A stretch of 64,000 bases of DNA, taken from positions 1 through 64,000 of the forward strand of contig JADFXP010000002.1 of NCBI GenBank assembly GCA_015233465.1, read 5' to 3'. Of the stretch, positions 7,532 to 16,476 are shown piece after piece. The notes below the pieces were generated by a model that was not told the DNA's origin, did no database searches, and worked only from the letters and a program-made list of their open reading frames with translations. The DNA comes from Candidatus Magnetominusculus dajiuhuensis. GTDB lineage: Bacteria; Nitrospirota; Thermodesulfovibrionia; Thermodesulfovibrionales; Magnetobacteriaceae. The position numbers and the translations under genes are program-made. Positions within the stretch are counted from its first letter, which is position 1. Each line of letters opens with the position of its first letter.

Positions 7532-8446
7532 TTATTTTTCATTTTTATTTCTTCTGTGTGTCTTTGCACTTCTGTGTTTATGAGGCGAATGCTTTTCATA
7601 ATACTCTGCTTTTTCTGGTTGATTTCCCTTAGGTACGTTGTTATATCCTTTACTTTTCAGCGTTTGGATACTGCCATCTGATTTTCTCATCCTCTTAAAC
7701 CCATCGTTTATATAATCTTTTAATTGCGCTGGACAGTATTCAAGGGCTAACTCAAGATGTTTTTTAGCTTCTTTATGATTATCCTCTGCAAGAAGTAACA
7801 GTGAATAATGAAAATGCGCCTTATAAAAACGTTTATTTAATTCTATCGCCCTCAAAAAATGCGTCTCTGCCTGAGTTAGGAATGCCCCTTTTTGCATCAA
7901 AATTATACCATATTCAGTATGCGCCTTTGGGTCGTCTTCCTTAATTTCTAAGGCTTTTTTTAGGTATGTTTCAGCCCTTGAGAAATCTTGAGTATCAAGG
8001 AGTTTTCTTGCGAAATCACAGTACATGTCTTTATAAGCTGCGCGGGTTATTGCATCATCTGGTTTTATCTCAAGAGATTTCTTAAAATATGTCTCAGATG
8101 CTGTAAAATCACCAAAACTGCTCATCAATTTTCCGTAACTGGAGTATACAATATTGTCTGCTAAATTATGTTTTATAAGATATTCATATTGTTCTTTTGC
8201 CTGATTGCAATACAGCGTTCTTTGTTCAACGGTTTTGAGTTTTCTCATCATATTCCCATATGATTGCGCCAATTCCAGCCGCATAGAAATATTTTCTGGG
8301 AATGCCTTTATTCCCTTAATTAATATTTCCTTCATCTGCTCAAAGAATTTTAGCGCCTTAGCAGCCTTTGCCAATTGCTCATATTCGGATTGATCTTTTT
8401 GCTTTTTCTTTAGCAGAGTATCAAATGTTTCTTTCGGGTTATTCAT
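7532..8446 (-). CDS. tetratricopeptide-repeat protein
   Basis: A 304-residue soluble protein made largely of TPR units between about residues 15 and 245. Clear repeats end with alternating A-x-Y/F-x-K-A-L-E-I-K-x-D-D patterns, such as ETYFKKSLEIKPDD and ETYLKKALEIKEDD. The last 40 residues are highly basic (HKHRSAKTHRRNKNEK), which could bind nucleic acid or acidic partners. No signal peptide is seen. It sits nine bases after dnaE and 57 bases before accA, so it is probably co-transcribed with them. Its partner is unknown. Confidence 0.75.
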   Translation of the reverse strand: MNNPKETFDTLLKKKQKDQSEYEQLAKAAKALKFFEQMKEILIKGIKAFPENISMRLELAQSYGNMMRKLKTVEQRTLYCNQAKEQYEYLIKHNLADNIVYSSYGKLMSSFGDFTASETYFKKSLEIKPDDAITRAAYKDMYCDFARKLLDTQDFSRAETYLKKALEIKEDDPKAHTEYGIILMQKGAFLTQAETHFLRAIELNKRFYKAHFHYSLLLLAEDNHKEAKKHLELALEYCPAQLKDYINDGFKRMRKSDGSIQTLKSKGYNNVPKGNQPEKAEYYEKHSPHKHRSAKTHRRNKNEK

Positions 8447-8455
8447 TAGTTGCCT

Positions 8456-11400
8456 TTATACAAAACTCGCTATGCCAGGAGTTATTGCTGATTCTAATTT
8501 AGATATTACATCAGTGCTGATGTCTGTTAAATATGTGGTCATAATAGTTGTTATCTTGTCTTTATAGTGGAGATTGAGATAAACTGGATGTCTTCCCTTT
8601 GATGAGTCTAAGACCTGTTTGATTAATATGAAATTTTCGTGATTGCATTGGTGGTCAAATAGGTTTATGTCAAGTTTTGAATGGCTTTCTTTTATAACGT
8701 TTGAAAGGGTTTTTACATCTGTTGCGATTATCTTGTTACCTTTTTCAGAGATGTCGAGTTTTCCAGTGATTGCTACTATAGAATTTTTTTCTAATATGTC
8801 TTTAGATTTAAGGTATTGATCAGAAAACGCAAGTACCTCAATTGATCCCTCATGGTCTTCAAGTGTAAAAATTACCCAAGGTCCTTTTTTCCCTTGTTTT
8901 TTGTTAAATGTTGTTATTATCCCTGCTACCATTACCTCAGATCCGCTAATGCTGTTTTCAAGTTGTGAGGTAAGTCTTGCTCCGATTTTTCTTATATCCG
9001 CCTCAGAACCGCTCAGAGGATGTCCTGTTAGATATATCCCTAATGTCTCTTTTTCATAAGACAGTTTTTCTAAATTAGGCCATTCGTGGATTTTTTCAAC
9101 CTTTGGTTCTGATTTTAGAAACGAATCTGTGCCAAAGAGCGACGGGGTATCTTTGCTGCCATTAAGTAAAAATCCAAGATCCTCAAATGCCATTGCTCGG
9201 CTGGGAATCAATGAATCAAATGCCCCTGACTTGATTAGTGATTCAAGCACTTTTTTATTGACCTTGCGGGAGTCTACCCTTATAACAAAATCCTCTAGTG
9301 AGATAAAAGGGGTATTGGCACGAGTTGCAATTATTGATTCAATGGCTGCTGCTCCTACTCCCTTTACTGCCTCAAGTCCGAATTTTATAGAGTTACCGAT
9401 TATCTTAAACTGCATCTCGCTGTTATTAATATCTGGAGGCAGGATTTCAATATTCATCGCCCTGCATTCCTTTATAAATGTAACCAATTTATCAGCATTA
9501 TCCTCTATTGATAAGTTCGCTGCCATAAATTCTACTGGATAGTGTGCCTTTAAATATGCAGTTTGATAGGCAATAAGGGCATATGCTGCAGAATGTGATT
9601 TATTAAATCCATATTTTGCAAATAATGCCATTAAATCAAATAACTTGCCTGATTTATGCTCTTTTATCCCATTTTCTGTTGCCCCTGCAACAAAATCGCC
9701 TTTGAGCTTCTCCATCTCTTCTGCGTTTTTTTTGCCCATTGCCTTTCTCAATATATCAGACTTACCCATTGAGAAATTGGCGATCTTATTTGCTATACGC
9801 ATAACCTGTTCTTGATAAAGTATTACGCCATATGTCTCATCAAGACATTCCTTTAATTGCGGCAGATCATATGTAACTGCTACATTGCCTTTTTTGCGCT
9901 TGATAAAATCATCAACCATTCCGCTGCCAATAGGTCCAGGTCTATAAAGTGCAACAAGAGCAATCAGGTCTTCAAAACGATTTGGGGTCATTTTTAATAG
10001 AATATCCCGCATCCCATCGCTTTCAAGCTGGAACACGCCAGTTGTATGTCCAGAACTTAATAGTTCAAATGTCTTTAAATCATCAAGCGGGATCTTGTCT
10101 ATATCTAAAGTCTTTTGCGCTTCCATCATATTGGGGTTGCACCCCAAACCCTGCAAGGCATTATGGTGTTCAATATATTCTATGGTCTTTTTTATTATTG
10201 TTAATGTCTTAAGACCTAAAAAGTCAAATTTTATTAGCCCTATTGTCTCAATAGACTTCATATCAAATTGAGTAGTACGGCTTTCATCAACTGGATTTTT
10301 ATAGATTGGAGTATAATCAGTCAGAGGGGCAGGGGAGATAACTAGTCCTGCTGCATGGGTTGAGGTGTGTCTGCACAGTCCTTCAAGACGTATTGCTATG
10401 TCTAATAATTTCTTTATATCTGGTGAATTTGTATATTCTTTCTTGAGGTCTGGTTCAATCTCAATTGCCTCTTTTATGGTTATATTAAGGGTTGTAGGGA
10501 CTAATTTAGCAATCTTGTCAACCTCTGAATAAGCCAGATTTAAGGCGCGTCCAACGTCTCTAATACATGCCTTTGCTGCCATTGTTCCAAAGGTTACAAT
10601 TTGAGCTACATGGTCAATACCGTATTTTTGGGTTGTGTATTCTATAACCTCACTGCGGCGGTCTCTGCAAAAATCAACGTCTATATCAGGCATACTTATT
10701 CTATCTGGATTTAGAAAACGTTCAAACAGAAGATGATATTTAAGCGGATCAAGATTTGTTATCCCTAGACAATAGGCAACAAGACTGCCAGCAGCAGACC
10801 CTCTGCCAGGGCCTACAGGGATTCCTTTTTTTCTAGCAAATCCGATAAAGTCGCATACTATTAGAAAATATGATGAAAATCCCATCTTTTTTATAATCTT
10901 TAACTCTCTATCAAACCTCTCAGTATATTCCTGTTCTGGGGTTTCTCCGATTTTATCTTTTAGTCCATCGCGCGCAAGTTCTTCCATATATGAATCCGGT
11001 GAACCGCCGTCAGGCAGGTGATACTCTGGGAGTTTAAATTTATGTAATTCAAAGGTTAGATTACATTTTTCAGCAATCTCTCTTGTATTCAATACTGCCT
11101 CTGGCACCTCGCTGAATGCTGCCTTCATCTCTTCAGGCGATTTGAAATACAATTGATCCGTGCCAAATTTAAGTCTGTTTTCATCGTCAACGGTCTTGCC
11201 TGTTTGAATGCAGAGTAAAATATCATGTGCAGTGTAATCATCTTTATTTAGATAATGACAGTCATTTGTTGCAACGAGTTTTATATCAAGTTCCTTTGAT
11301 AAAGAGATCAAATTTTTATTAACCACAGTTTGTTCAGGGAGTCCATTTTCTTGAATCTCAAGATAATAATTCTCAGCCCCAAAGAGTTCCTTATACCAAA

Positions 11401-11872
11401 GAGCGATTTCCCTTGCTTGGTCTGGCTGTCCATGATTAAGCAGATATGGAACTTCGCCTTTTAAACAGGCGGATAATGCAATCAGTCCTTCGCTATGGGA
11501 CTCTATGAGCTGTCTGTCAACGCGGGGTTTATAATAAAAACCCTCTGTATATGCCTGAGTAACGATCTTGACGAGGTTTCTATAACCAGTCATGTCTTTT
11601 GAGAGCAGGATTAGATGAAAGTATCCCTTTGTTTTCTCAAAACGGGAGGAATGAGTAACATAAACCTCACAGCCAATAATCGGTTTTAGCCCTGCCTTAG
11701 TGGTTTTTTGATAGAATTCAACTGCTCCAAAGAGATTGCCGTGATCTGTAATAGCAACTGCAGGCATCTTAAATTCTACAGCCCGCTCTGTTAGTTCACT
11801 TATTCTTATTGCTCCATCAAGCAGACTATACTCAGTATGAAGATGAAGGGGGACAAAATCAGCGTGTTTCAT
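8456..11872 (-). CDS. dnaE: DNA polymerase III alpha subunit
   Basis: Replicative polymerase of 1138 residues. The N-terminal PHP domain begins with LHLHTEYSLLDGAI and ITDHGNLFG. The catalytic PDIDVDF motif is in the palm. A clamp-binding-like motif (PSLF) and a C-terminal OB-fold region (VMVAGIITTFNKKQGKKGPW) follow. Around residues 571-581 the sequence HNALQGLGCNP is encoded by a GC-rich repeat (10131-10163), which looks inserted in frame in a loop after FDFLGLKTLTIIKK. It heads a minus-strand operon with a TPR gene and accA. No strong Shine-Dalgarno is visible before the ATG. Confidence 0.97.
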   Translation of the reverse strand: MKHADFVPLHLHTEYSLLDGAIRISELTERAVEFKMPAVAITDHGNLFGAVEFYQKTTKAGLKPIIGCEVYVTHSSRFEKTKGYFHLILLSKDMTGYRNLVKIVTQAYTEGFYYKPRVDRQLIESHSEGLIALSACLKGEVPYLLNHGQPDQAREIALWYKELFGAENYYLEIQENGLPEQTVVNKNLISLSKELDIKLVATNDCHYLNKDDYTAHDILLCIQTGKTVDDENRLKFGTDQLYFKSPEEMKAAFSEVPEAVLNTREIAEKCNLTFELHKFKLPEYHLPDGGSPDSYMEELARDGLKDKIGETPEQEYTERFDRELKIIKKMGFSSYFLIVCDFIGFARKKGIPVGPGRGSAAGSLVAYCLGITNLDPLKYHLLFERFLNPDRISMPDIDVDFCRDRRSEVIEYTTQKYGIDHVAQIVTFGTMAAKACIRDVGRALNLAYSEVDKIAKLVPTTLNITIKEAIEIEPDLKKEYTNSPDIKKLLDIAIRLEGLCRHTSTHAAGLVISPAPLTDYTPIYKNPVDESRTTQFDMKSIETIGLIKFDFLGLKTLTIIKKTIEYIEHHNALQGLGCNPNMMEAQKTLDIDKIPLDDLKTFELLSSGHTTGVFQLESDGMRDILLKMTPNRFEDLIALVALYRPGPIGSGMVDDFIKRKKGNVAVTYDLPQLKECLDETYGVILYQEQVMRIANKIANFSMGKSDILRKAMGKKNAEEMEKLKGDFVAGATENGIKEHKSGKLFDLMALFAKYGFNKSHSAAYALIAYQTAYLKAHYPVEFMAANLSIEDNADKLVTFIKECRAMNIEILPPDINNSEMQFKIIGNSIKFGLEAVKGVGAAAIESIIATRANTPFISLEDFVIRVDSRKVNKKVLESLIKSGAFDSLIPSRAMAFEDLGFLLNGSKDTPSLFGTDSFLKSEPKVEKIHEWPNLEKLSYEKETLGIYLTGHPLSGSEADIRKIGARLTSQLENSISGSEVMVAGIITTFNKKQGKKGPWVIFTLEDHEGSIEVLAFSDQYLKSKDILEKNSIVAITGKLDISEKGNKIIATDVKTLSNVIKESHSKLDINLFDHQCNHENFILIKQVLDSSKGRHPVYLNLHYKDKITTIMTTYLTDISTDVISKLESAITPGIASFV
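10131..10163 (+). repeat. family B element embedded in dnaE
   Basis: GGGGTTGCACCCCAAACC followed by CTGCAAGGCATTA. The same sequence with two single-base insertions occurs at 58515-58549 inside a relB-like gene. It contains a GGGG/CCCC hairpin. In dnaE it encodes, on the opposite strand, residues NALQGLGCNP without changing frame. Confidence 0.7.
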
Positions 11873-12079
11873 AGTTATTTTGGATGACGACCTTAGACTT
11901 TATTATAATACTTTAATTAAGGATTTTATTTGCGATACTATCAATTATTAAATATACACTTATTTTGGGGTTTATGTCAATTTTGCTTAACAACAATCTT
12001 CTCACAATGTTTACCTTAAATTAACATTGACATTTGTTTCAGTACTACAGAAAAATATTAATATTTCAAAGAGGTTGAT

Positions 12080-12778
12080 ATGAGTGAAGAACCAGTAGTT
12101 ATATTTAAAAGCGTCTCAAAGATTTATCAGATGGGTGAGGTATCAATACCTGCCTTAAACAATGTATCTCTCTCTATTCCGAAGAGACGGTTTTCAATGG
12201 TACTTGGTCCGTCTGGCAGCGGAAAGACTACTTTGCTTAATTTGATAGGCTGTTTAGATCAGCCTACAAATGGAACTATAGAGATCTGTGGTGAGAAGAT
12301 TGCAGCGATTTCTGATGATATGATGTCTGATTTTCGCGCGCAAAATATTGGTTTTATCTTTCAGAATTTTAATCTTATTCCTGTGCTTACTGCCTTTGAA
12401 AATGTTGAATATCCATTAACGCTCTTAGGAATGAGCCCTTCAATAAGAAGAGAAAAATCTTTGAGCATTTTAGAATCCGTTGGACTTAAAGACCATGCAA
12501 GGCACAGACCAAACCAATTAAGCGGCGGACAAAAACAAAGAGTCGCAATTGCGCGCGCTCTGGTCAAAGGACCAATGCTGGTCTTAGCAGATGAACCAAC
12601 TGCTAATCTTGACAGTAAGACTGGAGCGTCTATTATTGATTTGATGTATACAATTCAAGAACAATATGGGGCAACTTTTGTGTTTTCTACCCATGACCCG
12701 CAATTAATCTCCCATGCACAAGATGTATTTTCAATTAGAGATGGAGAGTTAATTGAACATCATACGGAGCGCGGATGA
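12080..12778 (+). CDS. ABC transporter ATPase, LolD/MacB family
   Basis: A 232-residue ATP-binding subunit with Walker [11 protein letters not shown]-loop FQNFNLIP, signature LSGGQKQR, Walker B LVLADEPT and the switch His in FSTHDPQ. The subgroup (LolD, MacB, FtsE-like) powers conformational work by FtsX-type permeases rather than solute transport through the membrane. Its stop overlaps the start of the permease gene by four bases. With the LolA-like and barrel genes downstream, it probably energises transfer of a lipid or lipoprotein to the outer membrane. No biotin or peptide transport partners are nearby. Confidence 0.9.
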   Translation: MSEEPVVIFKSVSKIYQMGEVSIPALNNVSLSIPKRRFSMVLGPSGSGKTTLLNLIGCLDQPTNGTIEICGEKIAAISDDMMSDFRAQNIGFIFQNFNLIPVLTAFENVEYPLTLLGMSPSIRREKSLSILESVGLKDHARHRPNQLSGGQKQRVAIARALVKGPMLVLADEPTANLDSKTGASIIDLMYTIQEQYGATFVFSTHDPQLISHAQDVFSIRDGELIEHHTERG

Positions 12779-14178
12779 ATATTTTAAAGATTGCTGTTAG
12801 AAACATACAAAGAAATGTCAGGCGTTCATTAATGACCATTTTGGCAATTGCAGTAGGGACTATGGCAATGCTGATATTTGGTGAATATGTCGCTCAAGTC
12901 TTTGTATCAATGGAGACACAGAATGTATCAAGGTCAGGGCACATCAGTGTATTTCGTACAGGATATTTTAAATACGGCTCTGGCAATCCTGCAGCTTATG
13001 GTATACATGATTATCAAACGTTTCTCAAATTGATCGCTGAAGATTCTATCTTAAAGCCATTGATAAATGTGGTCACCCCTACAATAAGCCTATTTGGAAT
13101 TGCTGGGAATTTTGATGCAGATGCCTCAAAGACCTTTTTTGGTTTAGGGGTGGTTCCTGCTGATTTTAATCGTATGCACCTTTGGGATGAGCATCATCTG
13201 AAATTAGCTGCTAAACTCCATATAAATAAGCTAAATGAACAGGATGAGACACATGGATTTATCGGGGTGGGGCTTGGCAGGATATTGGGACTTTGTGAGC
13301 CTTTAAATATTCCTGATTGTGATAAAAAGCAAAGTCCAGAGACTACTCAGAAATCAACAATTCAAGATAAACGTGATTTCAGTTCATTAGAAGAAAAATC
13401 CAATCAAATAACCCCTGAATCAGAAGGTAATACTGTCCCGCGATTAGATCTTCTTGCTGCAACTGCTGCAAGCGCTCCAAATGTGGTTAGTTTTTATGTA
13501 GATAAGGCAGTAACGCAGGGAGTAAAGGAATTTGATGATTCCATTATAATTATGAATTTCAAACTTGCACAAAAACTCCTTTATGGCAGGGGTGAAAAAC
13601 AGGCGGTTGCTATTGTCATACAGCTTAATAAGACAGAGGACATCCCTATTGCTAGGGCTAGGATTGATAAGTTAATCAAAGAACAAGGACTTGACCTTGA
13701 AACTAAGGAATTGACAGAACTCCAGCCATTTTATACGCAGGCAATGAAGATGTTTGCAGCGATTTTTTCCTTTATTTCAGCTGTAATAGGAGTAATTGTA
13801 CTTTTTACTATCATAAATACAATGAGTATGAGCGTAATGGAGCGCACACAAGAGATTGGCACTCTTAGGGCTATGGGGGTAAAGAGAAAGGGTATAGTAG
13901 TCCAATTTATATTAGAGGGAGCGCTGCTTGGTTTTATTGGGGCTACATTAGGCTTGATATTCGGTTCAATCCTTGCTCAAATTATTAATCATTCAGGTCT
14001 GACATGGCTTCCTCCAGGGCAGGCATCCTCTATACCTCTAAAGGTTTTGACTAGTGGTGTTAGTGAATTAATGTTTGATATTTGGATTATTATAAGCGTA
14101 ATTTCAACAATTGCTGCTTGGGTACCAGCTAGGCGCGCAGCTAAAATGAAAATAGTAGATGCGTTGGGGCATGTATGA
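12775..14178 (+). CDS. FtsX-type ABC permease, LolC/E-like
   Basis: A 467-residue membrane protein with the MacB/LolC/E architecture: an N-terminal helix (about residues 18-40), a large periplasmic domain, then three helices (about 322-350, 370-400, 428-450) in the FtsX domain, with the motif RTQEIGTLRAMGVKRKGI. The periplasmic domain contains a polar, low-complexity stretch (about residues 180-220) rich in Lys, Gln, Ser and Glu. It overlaps the ATPase by four bases and the LolA-like gene by four bases, so subunits are probably made in fixed ratio. The substrate is not evident. Confidence 0.87.
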   Translation: MNILKIAVRNIQRNVRRSLMTILAIAVGTMAMLIFGEYVAQVFVSMETQNVSRSGHISVFRTGYFKYGSGNPAAYGIHDYQTFLKLIAEDSILKPLINVVTPTISLFGIAGNFDADASKTFFGLGVVPADFNRMHLWDEHHLKLAAKLHINKLNEQDETHGFIGVGLGRILGLCEPLNIPDCDKKQSPETTQKSTIQDKRDFSSLEEKSNQITPESEGNTVPRLDLLAATAASAPNVVSFYVDKAVTQGVKEFDDSIIIMNFKLAQKLLYGRGEKQAVAIVIQLNKTEDIPIARARIDKLIKEQGLDLETKELTELQPFYTQAMKMFAAIFSFISAVIGVIVLFTIINTMSMSVMERTQEIGTLRAMGVKRKGIVVQFILEGALLGFIGATLGLIFGSILAQIINHSGLTWLPPGQASSIPLKVLTSGVSELMFDIWIIISVISTIAAWVPARRAAKMKIVDALGHV

Positions 14179-14966
14179 AGAGATATATTTTATCAATATT
14201 ATTGATTTTAATCATCACTCAATCTTTGGCATTAGGTCTTGATGAGGGCATTACAGCCCAGACCGTTATTGCTCGATCAGATTCTGTCAGAAACCCTGAT
14301 AAGCCTTTTCAATTGAATAACCGCTTGACTGAATACGTAGATGGTTCGCCTCGAAATGAGATCATCTTGGCAGTCTATTCAAAAGTGGATGAGACATCTG
14401 GACAATTCAAAAATCTTGTGCGTTATATGGAGCCTCCGCGAGATGCTGGGAAGACTGTTTTAATGAATGGCTCAAAAATGTGGTTTTATGACCCTGCGTC
14501 AAAGGCATCCGTTAGAATCTCTCCTCAGCAGAGGCTTTTAGGTCAAGCATCAGAAGGAGATGTTGTTACTGTTAATTTAGCCAGAGATTATTCTGCAAAG
14601 TTGATTGGAAACACAGAAGGAGAGGCACTTAATGACGCAGACCACGTGCAGAAAAAATGCTGGCATTTGGAACTTTCTCCAATTAATGAGAGCGCAGTAT
14701 ACGGCAGAGTTGAGTATTGGGTAGAAAAAGAGACCTATCGTCCTATAAAGGGCAAGTTTTATTCTGACAGCGGGAGACTCCTTAAGATTGCCTATTATCA
14801 TAAATATGAAGAACATCTTGGATGTAAGAGGCCGTCTGAAATCATTATTATAGACGCTGTAAATTCAAAACTCGTTACAACTATGAACACCTATGGCCAT
14901 AAGTTCAAAGAGATCCCAAACAGTTGGTATCAGCGTGATTTTCTTTCACGCCTTAATATTGAATGA
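14175..14966 (+). CDS. outer-membrane lipoprotein-sorting (LolA-like) protein
   Basis: A 263-residue exported protein with an N-terminal signal sequence (KRYILSILLILIITQSLALG). The body matches the LolA-like family often annotated 'outer membrane lipoprotein-sorting protein': RYMEPPRDAGKTVLM, KMWFYDPASKASVRIS and LELSPINESAVYGRVEYWVEK. The fold is expected to be a half-barrel that shields a hydrophobic ligand in the periplasm. Stop-start overlaps of four bases on both sides place it in the same operon as the ABC pair and the putative barrel protein. Confidence 0.85.
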   Translation: MKRYILSILLILIITQSLALGLDEGITAQTVIARSDSVRNPDKPFQLNNRLTEYVDGSPRNEIILAVYSKVDETSGQFKNLVRYMEPPRDAGKTVLMNGSKMWFYDPASKASVRISPQQRLLGQASEGDVVTVNLARDYSAKLIGNTEGEALNDADHVQKKCWHLELSPINESAVYGRVEYWVEKETYRPIKGKFYSDSGRLLKIAYYHKYEEHLGCKRPSEIIIIDAVNSKLVTTMNTYGHKFKEIPNSWYQRDFLSRLNIE

Positions 14967-16366
14967 TGTCAAGATTTGCCTCTCTGTTTTTAATATGTTG
15001 TTTGATATGTCTTTCTTTTACGTTAGCTTATTGTGAAAGTGAAGATTCAGATTTAGATTTAATACCGCACACCCTTGAAAACCTTGAAGCAAACAAGTCT
15101 TCACAAGATATAACCTCTTCTATAAGCGGAAAGACATATGTTGAAGATGCTGTAACAGGATGGTTAAATCGCAGTGATTTACAAGTGCCTCTGCCTATTC
15201 AAAATTTGAATTTGCGCAATCGAATATCTTTAGACATTGATTATAAATGGCAGATTGATAAATGGGTTACATTATCGTTAAGTGATCGTTTAAATGATTA
15301 TGTCGGTAATTCTATTTCATTATTTAGTAATGGAAGCGTTGGAAATGATTTTCGTGAAGGCTTTTTAACCTTTGAGGTTTTTCAAGGTAATTATCTTGAG
15401 GCAGGCCGTATCAATATAAAAAATGGAACTGCACTAGGATATAATCCAACTGATTTTTTCAAGACTCAAAGCACTGTAAATATTGTCTCAATGGATCCCT
15501 CTGCCATGAAAGATGACCGTCTTGGAACAGTTATGATTGAGGGACAGAGAATTTGGGAAAATGGCACTGTAACGGTTGCCTTTTCTCCTAAGTTACAAAA
15601 GGAGTCTCCACTAGTTACTTCGTCAACTGCAAGCTGGGATGCTTTATTTGGTAAAACGAATTATACAAATCGTTTCCTTAGTTCCTTGAGTTTCAACATA
15701 GCAAGTCTGAACCCGCAAGCTCTTATATTTTTTGATGACATTGGCACGCACCTTGGATTGAGTTTGAGCCAGATTATAAGTTCAAGTGTTGTAGGGTATC
15801 TGGAATGGGCTGGAGTTTCAGAAGAGAATTTAGAGGGCAGGGCTATAGCATCTGCAAGGAATACTGGCCTGCTGTCAAGTGGAACTCCACCTGCGCTTCA
15901 ATCAAATTCAGGACAAGCCTTTCAACATGACATTGCTGTAGGAGCTTCATGGACAAGCGATTCAAAACTAACTATTAATTTAGAATATCACTATCATCAG
16001 GCAGGATTTAATGGGTCTGATTTTAATCGCTGGGTTTCACTTGGAAAGTCAAACTCTACTTTGGCACAAGAAGTATGGTTTATACGTCAGTATGCTTCTG
16101 ACCAGCAAGAGCCTTTAATGCAGCATGAGATTTTTGCTCGTTTTGATTATCCAGATGTGATTCAATCGAAGCTTAATCTTGGTTTAGTTGCATTTTTCAG
16201 CCCTTATGATGGTTCAGTATTAGTACAAGAGTCAGGACAATATTTTCTTTCAAGAGTTTTGACTTTTGGAGGGTTTCTTAGTGAATCCTCTGGAAGTAAA
16301 AGCAGTGAATATGGGACTCTGCCTTGGGCTTTGAGTTTAACATTGAGAGTGCTCTGGTATCTATGA
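14963..16366 (+). CDS. putative outer-membrane beta-barrel protein of the ABC operon
   Basis: A 467-residue protein with a hydrophobic signal peptide (residues 3-25, ending AYC-E). After a polar N-terminal stretch the sequence shows alternating hydrophobic strands with aromatic residues (LSLDIDYKWQIDKWVTLSLSDRL, NLEYHYHQAGF), consistent with a beta barrel. It ends in LRVLWYL, and a terminal aromatic strand is usual for BAM substrates. Two ATG codons overlap the preceding stop (ATGATG). Co-occurrence with a LolA-like carrier and FtsX permease suggests it is the outer-membrane acceptor or exporter of the same pathway. I do not recognise a named family. Confidence 0.7.
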   Translation: MMSRFASLFLICCLICLSFTLAYCESEDSDLDLIPHTLENLEANKSSQDITSSISGKTYVEDAVTGWLNRSDLQVPLPIQNLNLRNRISLDIDYKWQIDKWVTLSLSDRLNDYVGNSISLFSNGSVGNDFREGFLTFEVFQGNYLEAGRINIKNGTALGYNPTDFFKTQSTVNIVSMDPSAMKDDRLGTVMIEGQRIWENGTVTVAFSPKLQKESPLVTSSTASWDALFGKTNYTNRFLSSLSFNIASLNPQALIFFDDIGTHLGLSLSQIISSSVVGYLEWAGVSEENLEGRAIASARNTGLLSSGTPPALQSNSGQAFQHDIAVGASWTSDSKLTINLEYHYHQAGFNGSDFNRWVSLGKSNSTLAQEVWFIRQYASDQQEPLMQHEIFARFDYPDVIQSKLNLGLVAFFSPYDGSVLVQESGQYFLSRVLTFGGFLSESSGSKSSEYGTLPWALSLTLRVLWYL

Positions 16367-16402
16367 TGTTACTTTATGGTTAAATAGTTATGATTAATGT
16401 CA

Positions 16403-16432
16403 TTGACTTAAAAGAGAAATATTGAATAAAAT
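16403..16432 (+). promoter_or_regulatory. candidate sigma-70 promoter of the chemosensory operon
   Basis: TTGACT (16403-16408) and TAAAAT (16427-16432) have an 18-base spacer. They lie about 45 bases before the first gene of the operon, in the 110-base gap that follows the transporter operon. Confidence 0.45.
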
Positions 16433-16476
16433 AAAGTTTAACTTTAACTTTTATTATAGGATGATTTGATAAAATA

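Noticed and set aside
12955-13470. Low-complexity part of the FtsX permease as another repeat insertion
   Set aside because: The DNA is not GC-rich or palindromic, and variable linkers in this periplasmic region are common in the family.
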